A stretch of 64,000 nt of DNA from Pseudomonas sp. JUb42 (GTDB lineage: Bacteria; Pseudomonadota; Gammaproteobacteria; Pseudomonadales; Pseudomonadaceae): positions 156,367 through 220,366 of the forward strand of contig NZ_JANUFD010000015.1 in the NCBI RefSeq assembly GCF_024807945.1, in the 5' to 3' direction. The notes beneath the pieces were generated by a model. That model did not search any database. It worked only from the letters and a program-made list of their open reading frames with translations, and was not told the DNA's origin. Shown here one piece after another: positions 44,913 through 53,812 of this stretch (positions are counted from its first letter, which is position 1; every line of letters starts with the position of its first letter). The translations under genes were made by a program, and so were the position numbers.

Positions 44913-47297
44913 CTAGACCTGAACCCGCTGCGCCATGGCCAGCCAGATTTTTTCCTGCAACTGCTGTTCGGTGAAAGGCTTCTGCACCACGGTGGAATTG
45001 TCCAGTCCGAGGACGTCGGTGTCGGCATAGCCGGTGATGAAGACGATGGGGATTCCCGGCTGTGCCTTGCTTACCAGGGCGGCAAGCTCGCCACCGGTCA
45101 TGTTGGGCATGGCGTAGTCGGTGATCAGCAGTTCAACGGCCGGAGACAGTTTGCTCAGGGCGTCGATACCGCTGCTGGCCTGTAGCACCATCAAGCCGAA
45201 AGACTCGAGCATGGTTGCGGTCAGGTCCCGTACGACAGGGTCGTCATCGACCAGCAATACGGTGCGGGTGCCCATGTGCCGGGCGTCGCGGGCCGGGCTG
45301 ACGGCTTGGGTGAGAGGGGTGGACAGGCCGTCGATTTTCGGCAGGTACACGCTGACCGTGGTGCCAACGTTCAGCTCGGTCTCGATCCGCACGCCGCCGC
45401 CGGACTGTTTGGCAAAGCCGAATACCTGAGCCAGGCCCAGCCCCGCGCCCTGGCCGACCGCCTTGGTGGTGAAAAACGGCTCGTAGGCTTTCTTCAGGGT
45501 TTCTTCATCCATGCCGCAGCCGGTATCGGAGATGGTAAACACCACATAGCGGCCCGGCTCCGGGTCTTCAGGGCGCACGGCTGGCACTTTGACCATCTCG
45601 TTATGGGTGCGCAGCTTCAGGGAGCCGGCGGTGGACGCCATGGCGTCCCGGGCGTTGATGGCCAGGTTGAGGATGATCATTTCGGTCTGGGTCGGGTCTG
45701 CCGAGGCGGTCCACAGGCCGGGAGAGAGCGACAGGTCGACCCAGATATTGGCGCCCAGGGCCTTGCTCAGCAGGCCCTGCATGTCCTGGATGGTGGTGTT
45801 CAGATCCACCGGGCAGGGTTGCAGGCGCTGGCGGCGGGAGAATGACAGTAACTGAGCGGTGAGCCGCGCACCGCGTTCCCCGGCTTCACTGATGTGCTTG
45901 AGGCGCGTGGGGATCTTGTCCAGCTTGCCGCGTTCGATATCGCGGCTGGCAAAGGTCGCGCTGGTGAGGATCACGGTGAGCAGATTATTGAAGTCATGGG
46001 CCACGCCCGCCGTCAGTTGCCCGACAACTTCCAGGCGCTGCATCTGTTGCAGCGTGGCTTCGACCCGCTCGCGCTCCTTGATCTGCTCCTGCAAATGTTT
46101 GTTGGCCGCCGCCAGTTCTTCGATTACGGCGCGCTCTTCGGTGATGTCCCGCACCGCTGCGTACATCAACCCGTTCTCCGGCACTATGGTCCAGGACAGC
46201 CAGCGATAATCACCGTTGCTGTGGCGCATGCGATTGACGAAGCGGGTCGATACGTTGCCCGAGGCGATGCTTTGGGTTTCCTTGATCGTCGCATCGAGAT
46301 CAAGGGGGTGTATCAATTCCCACAGGCGCAGGCTGTTGATCTGCTCCCGGGACCAGCCGAGGGCAGACTCCCAGGCCGGGTTGAAAGCGATAGGCGTCAT
46401 GTCGAAGCGCAGCACCGCCAGCAATTCCCGCGACAGCTCCCAAGTGCGGTCACGTTCGCGGGTACGCTGTTCGACCCGCTGCCCCAGAGTCTCGGTCAGT
46501 TGTACCAGTTCCTGAGTGGCGACCCGACGCTCGCTGATATCCTGGATGACCCCGGTAAACTGCACGCAGCGGCCGTCCCGGAAGGTCGAACGGCCGTTGG
46601 AGAGCAGCCAGCGGATGCGGTTGCCGGGCAAAACGATTCGATATTCGGCGTTGAAGGCCGAAGCCTGGCTCAGGGCCAGGTTGATCTTTTCCTGCAGGGC
46701 GTCACGGTCATCCGGATGGGTGAGGTCAATCATCGGGCCCATTTGAAAATTGCCGACCGGTGGCAACTCATACAGCGCCCGGCAGCGTTCGTCCCAGATG
46801 ACTTCCAGTGTGTCGATATTGACTTCCCAGACGCCCATTTCCGCCGCTTGGATGGCAATCCGCGCGCGGGCCTCGACGTCTTCCAGAGCCGACTCGGCAG
46901 CATGGCGCTTCTCGCGCTCGCGCACTTCCAGCACGGCACGGCGGATCGCCTTGGGCAAGACCTTGAGGTTTTGCTTGAGTACGTAATCGACCGCGCCCAG
47001 GCGCATGGTCTCGATAGCCTGCTGCTCGCCGAACATGCCCGAGAGAAAGATGAACGGCGTTTGCGGGACGATCCGCTTGGCGACCTCCAGCACCTCGGTG
47101 CCGGAGGAGGAGGGCAGCAGCACATCGCAGACGATGACGTCGAATTTCTCCCGTCCCAGAGCTTCGGCGGCGCTGAGATGGTCGTGCACTACCACGGGCT
47201 CGACCTGCAGGCCGTTGGCTTCCAGCGTGAGCAAGGTCAGCTCGACGTCATAGATGCTGTCTTCAACGAGCAGCAGCTTCACTTTTGCCAGAGGCAT
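44913..47297 (-). CDS. Hybrid histidine kinase (REC-PAS-PAS-HisKA-HATPase-REC)
   Basis: The 794-residue protein begins with a receiver domain (KLLLVEDSIYDVEL, Asp in VIVCDVLLPSSSG), then two PAS domains (a PAC end at VQFTGVIQDISERR, and RFDMTPIAFNPAWE), a coiled coil, HisKA with the phospho-His in GVAHDFNNLLTV, an HATPase (LNLAINARDAM, DTGCGMDEE) and a C-terminal receiver (TVLLVDDDPVV, ITDYAMPNMTGG). ATG 47297 is preferred to TTG 47321, which has no site. It is the last gene of the phytochrome operon. It can take phosphate in at the N-terminal receiver and pass it on, so it may work as a relay. Confidence 0.9.
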   Translation of the reverse strand: MPLAKVKLLLVEDSIYDVELTLLTLEANGLQVEPVVVHDHLSAAEALGREKFDVIVCDVLLPSSSGTEVLEVAKRIVPQTPFIFLSGMFGEQQAIETMRLGAVDYVLKQNLKVLPKAIRRAVLEVREREKRHAAESALEDVEARARIAIQAAEMGVWEVNIDTLEVIWDERCRALYELPPVGNFQMGPMIDLTHPDDRDALQEKINLALSQASAFNAEYRIVLPGNRIRWLLSNGRSTFRDGRCVQFTGVIQDISERRVATQELVQLTETLGQRVEQRTRERDRTWELSRELLAVLRFDMTPIAFNPAWESALGWSREQINSLRLWELIHPLDLDATIKETQSIASGNVSTRFVNRMRHSNGDYRWLSWTIVPENGLMYAAVRDITEERAVIEELAAANKHLQEQIKERERVEATLQQMQRLEVVGQLTAGVAHDFNNLLTVILTSATFASRDIERGKLDKIPTRLKHISEAGERGARLTAQLLSFSRRQRLQPCPVDLNTTIQDMQGLLSKALGANIWVDLSLSPGLWTASADPTQTEMIILNLAINARDAMASTAGSLKLRTHNEMVKVPAVRPEDPEPGRYVVFTISDTGCGMDEETLKKAYEPFFTTKAVGQGAGLGLAQVFGFAKQSGGGVRIETELNVGTTVSVYLPKIDGLSTPLTQAVSPARDARHMGTRTVLLVDDDPVVRDLTATMLESFGLMVLQASSGIDALSKLSPAVELLITDYAMPNMTGGELAALVSKAQPGIPIVFITGYADTDVLGLDNSTVVQKPFTEQQLQEKIWLAMAQRVQV

Positions 47298-47323
47298 GGC
47301 CGTACCACTCTCGGGTTTCAACG

Positions 47324-47785
47324 TCAGGATTTCGGGCGTCGGACGACGCGGGTCGAGCCGGGCGGCGGCTCATTGAGCACGGCCCAGAAGATGCCCAGGT
47401 CAGAAATGGCGCCAACGAACTCCTTGAAGTCCACAGGCTTGACCACATAGGCGTTCACGCCCAGTTGGTAGGCCCGGTCAAGATCGGGTTCTTCCCGTGA
47501 AGAGGTGAGCATGACCACGGGAATGCTGCGTAGGCTGTCGGTGTTGCGCACATTCATCAGCACTTCCAGACCGTCGATCTTTGGCAGCTTCAGGTCAAGC
47601 AGCAGCACCGCAGGATTGCCTTCGACCCGGTCGGCGTATTCATTTTTCCTGAACAGATAATCGAGCGCCTCCGCGCCGTCACGCACCACGACCACTTCAT
47701 TGGCCAACTGACTGCGCTCGAGCGCCACCAGGGTCAATTCAAGGTCGTGGGGATTATCTTCTACCAGGAGTATCGGTTTGAGCAT
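47324..47785 (-). CDS. Single-domain response regulator (Rcp1-like)
   Basis: The 153-residue protein is only a receiver domain: LLVEDNPHDLELTL with the acidic pair, Asp in VLLLDLKLPKIDG, Thr/Ser in VVMLTSSREE, and Lys in YVVKPVDFKEF. Longer insertion loops than CheY, with a tail, match the Rcp1/Cph1-type regulators that pair with phytochromes. ATG 47785 has GAGG seven bases before it; ATG 47797 overlapping the phytochrome stop (ATGA) is an alternative. It lies between phytochrome and hybrid kinase and likely carries phosphate between them. Confidence 0.9.
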   Translation of the reverse strand: MLKPILLVEDNPHDLELTLVALERSQLANEVVVVRDGAEALDYLFRKNEYADRVEGNPAVLLLDLKLPKIDGLEVLMNVRNTDSLRSIPVVMLTSSREEPDLDRAYQLGVNAYVVKPVDFKEFVGAISDLGIFWAVLNEPPPGSTRVVRRPKS

Positions 47786-47793
47786 GTATGGCC

Positions 47794-50058
47794 TCATTGA
47801 CCAGCAAGAATAGGGGTAAGGGTTTTTCTGGGCAGGGAAAAATAGAAGGTGGCGCCCTTGTCAGGTACGCCTTCGGCCCAGACGGTGCCGCCATGGCGTT
47901 CGACGATCCGCCGGACATTGGCCAGGCCGATGCCGGTGCCTTCGAATTCTTCCATGCGATGCAGACGCTGGAAGACCCCGAAGAGTTTTCCGGCGTACTG
48001 CATGTCGAAGCCGACACCGTTGTCACGGACACTGACGACGATATCGGTCGCCCGTTCCTGTACGTTGACGTCGATGGTTGCGACCTCACGGTCGCGGCTG
48101 TACTTGATGGCATTGGAAATCAGGTTGCGCATGGCCAGATGCAGGAATGCCGGGTCGGCGACGACAACCGGCAGCTCGCCGAACGACCATTCTATGGTTC
48201 GGCCTTCGTAGTCCGGACGCATTTCCAGCTGGATCGAAGCGATCATGGCCGACAGATTGACGTCGGACAGGTGCATGGCCGCGCGGCCCATCTGCGAGAA
48301 ACTCAGCAGGTTATCGACCAGGGTCCCGGCAAATTTCGCCGAGTCGGTAATGGTGCCGAGAAAGCGCAAGCCGCGTTCGGAAAGGTTGGAGCCTTCGATG
48401 TCCTCAAGCAGCTCCGCATAACCGGCGATATGCCGCAGCGGCGCACGCAAGTCATGGGAGACGCTGTAGGAGAACGACTCAAGCTCTTTGTTCGAACGTT
48501 TCAGGTCTTCCGACAGTTGGGCCAGCTCTTCGGCTTTGCGCAGTACGATCCCCAGTACTGCCAGGCGCAGTTCCTGCACGCCTTCGATTTCATTGGCATC
48601 CCAGGGCGTGGAGAAACCGTCGACGATCTGTTGCCATTGCTCGAAGCTCTGGCGCGGGTTGAGCGAGCCACTGTCGGCGATGGTTTTTTCCGGGCGACCG
48701 GCCCATTGCACCACCTGGGATTGTTCCGGCTTGAACCAGATCAGGTAGTGCGGATGAATCTCGGAAATCGATACCGCCAGAATGCCGCAGGCCGAAGCGC
48801 TCAGCCCGACGATTGCCGGGATATCCCGACCGACATTGTCGGTATGGAAAAACTCGGATCCACCTTGCTCAGCCAGCCAGCCTGCCAGCTCACGGACCTG
48901 GGCCTTGGACGGTGTGCGGCCATAGACATCGCAGCCGGACCCGGAAACCACCGCAGCGCCGGCGGCGCCGACGAAGTTGACGAAAATGTCGGGCAGCGAG
49001 CGCAGGCCCAGCAGCACACTGTCGTGATCGGCAATGGCGCCAAGCAGCTGGACGATGCGCTGGCGAATTTCCAGCATCCGCTCGTTGCGAATGTGGGCTT
49101 CACGCGTTTCAACCTGCAACGACAGTACCCGGCCCAGTAGCTCGCAGGCGGTGCGGACCTGGAAGTTCACTGAGTGAGGCGTGCTGTGATGGCAGGAGAT
49201 CAGGCCCCACAGCTTGCCGTCGACCACAATGGAGATCGACATGGACGCCAGGGTCTTCATGTTGCGCATGTATTGCAGATGCACCGGTGACACACTGCGC
49301 AGGGTTGAGAAACTCAGGTCCAGCGGCTGCCCCGTCAGCGGATTGTCTGCGGGCAACAGTCGAGAAGGCTGATAATGAGCATCTTCGATCACCCGGATAC
49401 GATTGGCGCAATACAATTGGCGGGCCTGGGTGGGGATATCGGAGGCAGGGAAGCACAGCCCCAGATAGCTCGGATAGCCCTCGTCGAGCAATTCGGCATT
49501 GACCAAACCATTGCCGTCGCTATCAAAGCGGTAGGATTTGACCCGGCCAAAACCGGTCAGGCGCTTGATGACACGCACCGCTCGGTCGCACAGGGCTTCC
49601 ACGGTTTCGAAATCCGATACGCCACTGATGAAGGAACGCACCAGTGGGTACAGTCGCGAACTGGGCGCGGACGCCAGGCCCGGACGCTGGAATTCAGCGA
49701 TCAATACACCGTCATGGCGATGCAGCATCATCGGCACATGCTGATGTTGCGCGCCCACCAGGAAGCTGACATCGCCTACGTGGTAGGGCTGGGATTCCTC
49801 GTCGTCCAGTTCGCCTAGCAGCTCAACGAAGGTGGCAGCGTCTTCGATGACTGCATCGAAGCGGCCAGCCAGCAACTCGGCGCTGGCAATGCCCAGCCAC
49901 TCGGGAAGGTTCTCGCTGATCTGACGGATCGCCATGCCCGGTTCTTCAATCACCATCAGGAAACCCAGCGGTTGAATGCTGCCAGGCGTGCGAATCTGTT
50001 CCCGGGCACAATTGGCCAGTGCGAGCTGAAATGAGTCAGTCGTTTCGGGGCTGGTCAA
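47794..50058 (-). CDS. bphP: Bacteriophytochrome histidine kinase
   Basis: The protein is 754 residues from TTG 50058, which has GGAGGG five bases upstream; the longer TTG start at 50112 has no site. Order is PAS, GAF, PHY, HisKA, HATPase. Cys17 in NCAREQIRTPGS is the biliverdin anchor. Asp207 in PASDIP, His260 in SPVHLQYMRNM and His290 in SCHH take the same numbers as in Deinococcus BphP, as do PRQSF of the tongue (468-472) and the phospho-His535 in SVSHDLRAP. Around the Cys, the family sequence IHIPGxIQPHG is changed to IRTPGSIQPLG. No heme oxygenase gene is next to it. Confidence 0.93.
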   Translation of the reverse strand: MTSPETTDSFQLALANCAREQIRTPGSIQPLGFLMVIEEPGMAIRQISENLPEWLGIASAELLAGRFDAVIEDAATFVELLGELDDEESQPYHVGDVSFLVGAQHQHVPMMLHRHDGVLIAEFQRPGLASAPSSRLYPLVRSFISGVSDFETVEALCDRAVRVIKRLTGFGRVKSYRFDSDGNGLVNAELLDEGYPSYLGLCFPASDIPTQARQLYCANRIRVIEDAHYQPSRLLPADNPLTGQPLDLSFSTLRSVSPVHLQYMRNMKTLASMSISIVVDGKLWGLISCHHSTPHSVNFQVRTACELLGRVLSLQVETREAHIRNERMLEIRQRIVQLLGAIADHDSVLLGLRSLPDIFVNFVGAAGAAVVSGSGCDVYGRTPSKAQVRELAGWLAEQGGSEFFHTDNVGRDIPAIVGLSASACGILAVSISEIHPHYLIWFKPEQSQVVQWAGRPEKTIADSGSLNPRQSFEQWQQIVDGFSTPWDANEIEGVQELRLAVLGIVLRKAEELAQLSEDLKRSNKELESFSYSVSHDLRAPLRHIAGYAELLEDIEGSNLSERGLRFLGTITDSAKFAGTLVDNLLSFSQMGRAAMHLSDVNLSAMIASIQLEMRPDYEGRTIEWSFGELPVVVADPAFLHLAMRNLISNAIKYSRDREVATIDVNVQERATDIVVSVRDNGVGFDMQYAGKLFGVFQRLHRMEEFEGTGIGLANVRRIVERHGGTVWAEGVPDKGATFYFSLPRKTLTPILAGQ

Positions 50059-50569
50059 GATGTCCCTCCATTGGGCGGCGCGGCAGTGGGCGGGTGTCGA
50101 TGGGTTGACCAAGGCCGCTCACATGTAAAAAACCGGTGACAAAGTAACAAATCCGACAGCCTTGAGATTGAAAAATTTTCTGCGCCAGCGTTTCAAAGCG
50201 GCGGCCCATCCTGGGCCAGGGACCAATTTTTACATGGGCGTGTGACCCATATCAGCCTCTAGACAGCGGGGGTTATCGATACGTTCACTGGCCTCTGAGG
50301 TTTGTTTGCCATCATCCTGGCCATCACCGAAAAAAATCTGCGTCCAACCTTGGGAGGCATGCGGCGCGGACAACAAAATTTCGCCATCCAGCCTTATCTC
50401 GCCCGCAGTTATTTTCCACGATACCGCCAGGTACGCCTGCTACGGCTCTCTGTCCTGAACATCGTATGACCATGCATGGCGAAATTTTGATACGACACGT
50501 CGGGTTGGCGGGAGCGCCGGGCGGCGGCTGACGCTTATTGTTTTCCTACAAAAGCAGGAAACAACAATC
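50059..50569. other. 511-base gap upstream of phytochrome and amidohydrolase genes
   Basis: No convincing gene is present. It should hold the divergent promoters of bphP and the amidohydrolase. It contains the hairpin GGCCCA-TCC-TGGGCC at 50203-50217 without a T run, and the long-range inverted repeat at 50374-50489. A run CTACAAAAGCAGGAAACAAC precedes the amidohydrolase ATG. Confidence 0.6.
50374..50489. repeat. Perfect 14-bp inverted repeat, arms 88 bp apart
   Basis: CAAAATTTCGCCAT (50374-50387) is repeated in inverse as ATGGCGAAATTTTG (50476-50489). The separation is too wide for a simple dimer site but fits two operators that could support a DNA loop, 80 to 200 bases upstream of the amidohydrolase start. 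A related GGCGAAAAT lies upstream of the importer at 53813. The GlxA-type regulator at 52651 is a candidate binder. Confidence 0.5.
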
Positions 50570-51463
50570 ATGCTGCCGCCCATCAGAAGAATTGACAGCC
50601 ACGTTCACTTTTACACCGCCCGGGATCTCCAGCGTGTGGCGGACTCACTGCCTTATGCCTTGCCCGCGCCGCATTCGCTGACAACCTATCTGGATCGGTT
50701 GATCGATGGCGCAGTCATGCCGACGCTTATCAATAACGTTCATCTGAGTATCCTGCCGGACTCGGAAAATGTCTTCGCCTCGTTCACCGAGTTGGACGAT
50801 CTGCAGGCCGAAAACCCGTCGCGCTACGCCAATATCCGCCTGGTAGGCACGATCAAGGCGGATCCTGCCTACGCCACCCGGGAACGGCTTGCCCATCCGC
50901 AGATCGTCGGCGCACGAATTGTCCTGCATGACGCCAGGCCGGAGACAGTATCCGCTGCACGCTTCAGCGACCGGCAATGGCAAGGGTTGTATGCGCGCCT
51001 GCTGCCGCACCAGCACTTGCATATCTATGCAAAGGAAGCCGGGACCAACCTGCGGGTGTTGCGCCAGATTCCTGAAAGTATTCGGGTTTTTATCGATCAC
51101 CTGGGCAGTTGTCACTGCGAACGCGGTGCCAGTGAGCCTGCCTACCTGGCGCTGCTGGCTGAAGCGCGACGGCGCGGCAATGTGTGGTTCAAGGGGCCGG
51201 GCTATCGCACGGCTGTGCAGCCCGAAGAGGTGGCGCGCTTCGTCATGCAGATCATTGATGGCGTCGGTGCCGATCGTCTTCTGCTGGAAGCCAGCGATGC
51301 CCCCCATGTTGGCGCCTCCAATGATGGCGTGCCTTATTCCAGCGAGTTCGATTTAACCAAGACTTTCGATTTTGTCGACGCAGTCGCCCAGCGCGTTGCT
51401 GCGCACACCCGTATTCCTGTTGGCCAGCTTCTTCGTGGTGCAGTTGGCCCGTTGGCAGGTTGA
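50570..51463 (+). CDS. Amidohydrolase-2 family metal-dependent hydrolase
   Basis: The 297-residue protein is a TIM-barrel amidohydrolase: IDSHVHFYT at residues 8-16 is the first metal motif, HIYAKEAGT and FIDHLGSCH are later strands, and LLEASDAPHVG holds the catalytic Asp. Members hydrolyse lactones, esters or amides or decarboxylate. It is followed within 35 bases by an alpha/beta-fold protein and then by a GlxA-type regulator and importer, so it probably belongs to a catabolic pathway for the imported compound. The ribosome site AGGAAA is ten bases away and modest. Confidence 0.85.
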   Translation: MLPPIRRIDSHVHFYTARDLQRVADSLPYALPAPHSLTTYLDRLIDGAVMPTLINNVHLSILPDSENVFASFTELDDLQAENPSRYANIRLVGTIKADPAYATRERLAHPQIVGARIVLHDARPETVSAARFSDRQWQGLYARLLPHQHLHIYAKEAGTNLRVLRQIPESIRVFIDHLGSCHCERGASEPAYLALLAEARRRGNVWFKGPGYRTAVQPEEVARFVMQIIDGVGADRLLLEASDAPHVGASNDGVPYSSEFDLTKTFDFVDAVAQRVAAHTRIPVGQLLRGAVGPLAG

Positions 51464-51498
51464 TCCAAGCCCATGTTCTAACTTCGAGATATCAAGCA

Positions 51499-52473
51499 AT
51501 GACAGACGTGACTACAAAAGAAATAAACTTTGCTGTTAAGTACGGCGATGCAACCCTGAACCTCAAAGGCACTGTCTTTGAACCTGCGGATACCGATGCG
51601 GCTGCGCGTAAACTGCCTCCGGTGGTCTTTAACTCCGGTTTTACCGGCGGCGTCACGATGTACGGTCAATTGTTCGGTCGAGCCCTGGCAGTGCGTGGCT
51701 ATCGGGTCATGACCTACGACGTGGCGGGTTTTTTCTCCAACAAACAGGTGCGCAACACCCTTCAGGCCGGTGACCAGGTGATCACCCACGTCATCCTCGA
51801 AGACCAGAAAGACGAAGTGCTCGGTGCCGTGCAGTGGGCGCGGGACAACTTCGGTGAAATGCCGGTGGTTGCGTCCTGGGCAATGGGCTCGGTGGCCAGC
51901 CTCGGTGCGGTTGCAGAACTGGCCGCCAAGGGCGGTGAACAGATTCGTTTCTGGGTACCGATGAGCTACACCAACATCCGCAAATTGCAGGACCTGCGCG
52001 CCGACAGTGCCGCCGCCGATGCGGCGATCCGGCAACTCGCTGATGACGCCGCGATCCCGGCCTTCGATACCGGTACGGCCGCAACCAGGCTTGGCTACTA
52101 CCCCCTGGATCCAGATACCCAGGCCTATGTCGATCAGCAACTGGGTGGCTACACCGAAGCGGGCGGTGCCGATCGCTGGCCGGGTTGCAGCCATGTCTCT
52201 GCCAAGTCTTACAAGACCTACGTGGCCTACGATCCGGAGCAATCCATTGAAGGCGCCAAGGGCTTCCCTCCTGCGCTGATCATCCATGGTGCCGACAACA
52301 CCCTGCATATGCCTGCGGAGTCCATCCGTCTGCATCGGCACTATCCGGGTGATGCCGGGCCTGGCGCGCTGATTTTGCCGAACATGCAGCATGGTCAGCA
52401 GAATCAGGTCGACAGCCCGGTGTTCAAATCGATGATCCAGAGCATTGACGAAGCCATCCGCGCCCACGCCTGA
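51499..52473 (+). CDS. Alpha/beta-hydrolase-fold protein with missing nucleophile
   Basis: The 324-residue protein has a typical hydrolase layout: FNSGFTGGVTMYGQLF near the oxyanion turn, MTYDVAGFF, and a C-terminal Asp and His in IIHGADNTLH and PNMQHGQQN. The elbow that should read sm-x-Ser-x-Gly reads Ser126-Trp-Ala128-Met-Gly130, so Ala takes the nucleophile place. It may be non-hydrolytic or use another residue. A TTG start at 51460 overlapping the upstream stop would add 13 residues. It is in an operon with the amidohydrolase. Confidence 0.8.
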   Translation: MTDVTTKEINFAVKYGDATLNLKGTVFEPADTDAAARKLPPVVFNSGFTGGVTMYGQLFGRALAVRGYRVMTYDVAGFFSNKQVRNTLQAGDQVITHVILEDQKDEVLGAVQWARDNFGEMPVVASWAMGSVASLGAVAELAAKGGEQIRFWVPMSYTNIRKLQDLRADSAAADAAIRQLADDAAIPAFDTGTAATRLGYYPLDPDTQAYVDQQLGGYTEAGGADRWPGCSHVSAKSYKTYVAYDPEQSIEGAKGFPPALIIHGADNTLHMPAESIRLHRHYPGDAGPGALILPNMQHGQQNQVDSPVFKSMIQSIDEAIRAHA

Positions 52474-52488
52474 TCTGCCCGTCACCAC

Positions 52489-52518
52489 CTGCGAGACCCC
52501 GACACCGAGGTCTCGCAG
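52489..52518. terminator. Perfect 10-bp stem-loop
   Basis: CTGCGAGACC and GGTCTCGCAG pair with a ten-base loop, 16 bases after the upstream stop. No T run follows, so it may be a weak or Rho-linked terminator that isolates the two-gene operon from the regulator gene. Confidence 0.5.
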
Positions 52519-52650
52519 CACCTTCGCTGTCATCCATCTTCAGTCTGGCTTTAGTATGCGGCTCAAGACGTGCGCCCGGCACTTCGCGATCACGCGTGGC
52601 GCAACGGTGCGCCGTGTCCGCTTACAACCTCCCATGACAAGGAACTGGCG

Positions 52651-53646
52651 ATGACTAGCCCCAGTGAACCCATAGCGCCTGCCAGCACTGAATCAACCCG
52701 GCGTATCGGTCTGCTCATCCTGCCGCAATTTTCCATGATGGCCCTGGCCGGGGCGAGTGAGCCTTTGCGGGCGGCGAACCGGCTTTCCGGCAAGCGGCTC
52801 TATGAGTGGACCCTGCTGTCGGAGTCGGGCGGCATGATCAGTTCCAGCAGCGGTTTCGAGATACAAACCGTCGCCATCGACCAGGCACCCGAGATCGACC
52901 GGGTATTCGTCCTGGCCAGCCTCGACATCGAAAACCAGAAACCGCCCAACATGCTGCGTTACCTGCAGCGCATGGCGGCCCGGGGCAAAACGGTCGGCGC
53001 CTTGAGTACCGGCACTTTCATTCTGGCCCGTGCGGGATTGTTGGAGGGTAAGCGCTGCACCTTGCATTGGGAGTCCATTGGCCAGTTTGCCGAAGAGTTC
53101 CCGACCATCGAAGTGACCAGGGAGCTATACGTCAACCATGGCAATCGCTGGACCTGCGCAGGCGGGACTGCCGCCATCGACCTGATGCTGGCGCAGGTCG
53201 GGCTGGATTTTGGCAACCCGCTGGCCGCCAGCATTGCCGAGCAGTTTCTGCACGCGCGGATCCGGGCGCCGGAAGAACACCAACGGATGTCTATCCAGTG
53301 GCGTTTCGGAATCCATGACCGGCGCCTGACAGCGGCCATTGCTTTCATGGAAAACAACCTTGAACACGTCGTCGGCATCGAGAGTATTGCTGATCGCTGC
53401 AATCTGTCGCATCGGCAATTGGAGCGCCTGTGGCATCAGCACTTTGGCATGACACCGAAGAAGTTCTACCTGGAGCTGCGCCTTAACGAGGCGCGCCGCT
53501 TGCTGCGTGAAAGCGCCCAACCCATCGCTGCCATTGCCTACTGCTGCGGTTTTGTCTCGGCGTCGCACCTGGGTGCGGCCTATCGACGGGTCTGGGGTTG
53601 TACGCCGGGCGAGGAGCGGCGGAAATTTGATGAGGCCCACTCCTGA
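52651..53646 (+). CDS. GlxA-family AraC regulator (DJ-1/PfpI + AraC HTH)
   Basis: The 331-residue regulator has an N-terminal DJ-1/PfpI-like domain (RIGLLILPQFSMMALAGASEP; TGTFILARAGLLEGKRCTLHW) and a C-terminal AraC pair of helix-turn-helices (IADRCNLSHRQLERLWHQHFG; RLLRESAQPIAAIAYCCGF). GlxA members such as CdhR and GbdR control carnitine and betaine catabolism in Pseudomonas. ATG 52651 has AAGGA eight bases upstream; the longer frame from 52570 is rejected. It lies just before a betaine-type importer and is the likely activator. Confidence 0.88.
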   Translation: MTSPSEPIAPASTESTRRIGLLILPQFSMMALAGASEPLRAANRLSGKRLYEWTLLSESGGMISSSSGFEIQTVAIDQAPEIDRVFVLASLDIENQKPPNMLRYLQRMAARGKTVGALSTGTFILARAGLLEGKRCTLHWESIGQFAEEFPTIEVTRELYVNHGNRWTCAGGTAAIDLMLAQVGLDFGNPLAASIAEQFLHARIRAPEEHQRMSIQWRFGIHDRRLTAAIAFMENNLEHVVGIESIADRCNLSHRQLERLWHQHFGMTPKKFYLELRLNEARRLLRESAQPIAAIAYCCGFVSASHLGAAYRRVWGCTPGEERRKFDEAHS

Positions 53647-53812
53647 TAATGATTGCCGACAAGCCGCGTAATGGCGGTTTTTTGATAGAGATCGTCGATC
53701 TCCAGGCGCTGTGACAGTTGCGCCTCGGGGTAAGGTTCTTCACAAGCCCGGCTGGCAATTCCAGATGCACTGCCGGCGAAAATAACAACGACGTGAAGAG
53801 GGCACCACCACC

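Noticed and set aside
45894..47450. Plus-strand ORF of 518 codons opposite the hybrid kinase
   Set aside because: It is the shadow of a kinase with complete HisKA, HATPase and receiver motifs.
53752..53775. Sigma-54-like element CTGGCAATTCCAGATGCACT before the betaine-type importer
   Set aside because: The GG and GC are eleven bases apart instead of ten, so it would not work as a -24/-12 promoter.
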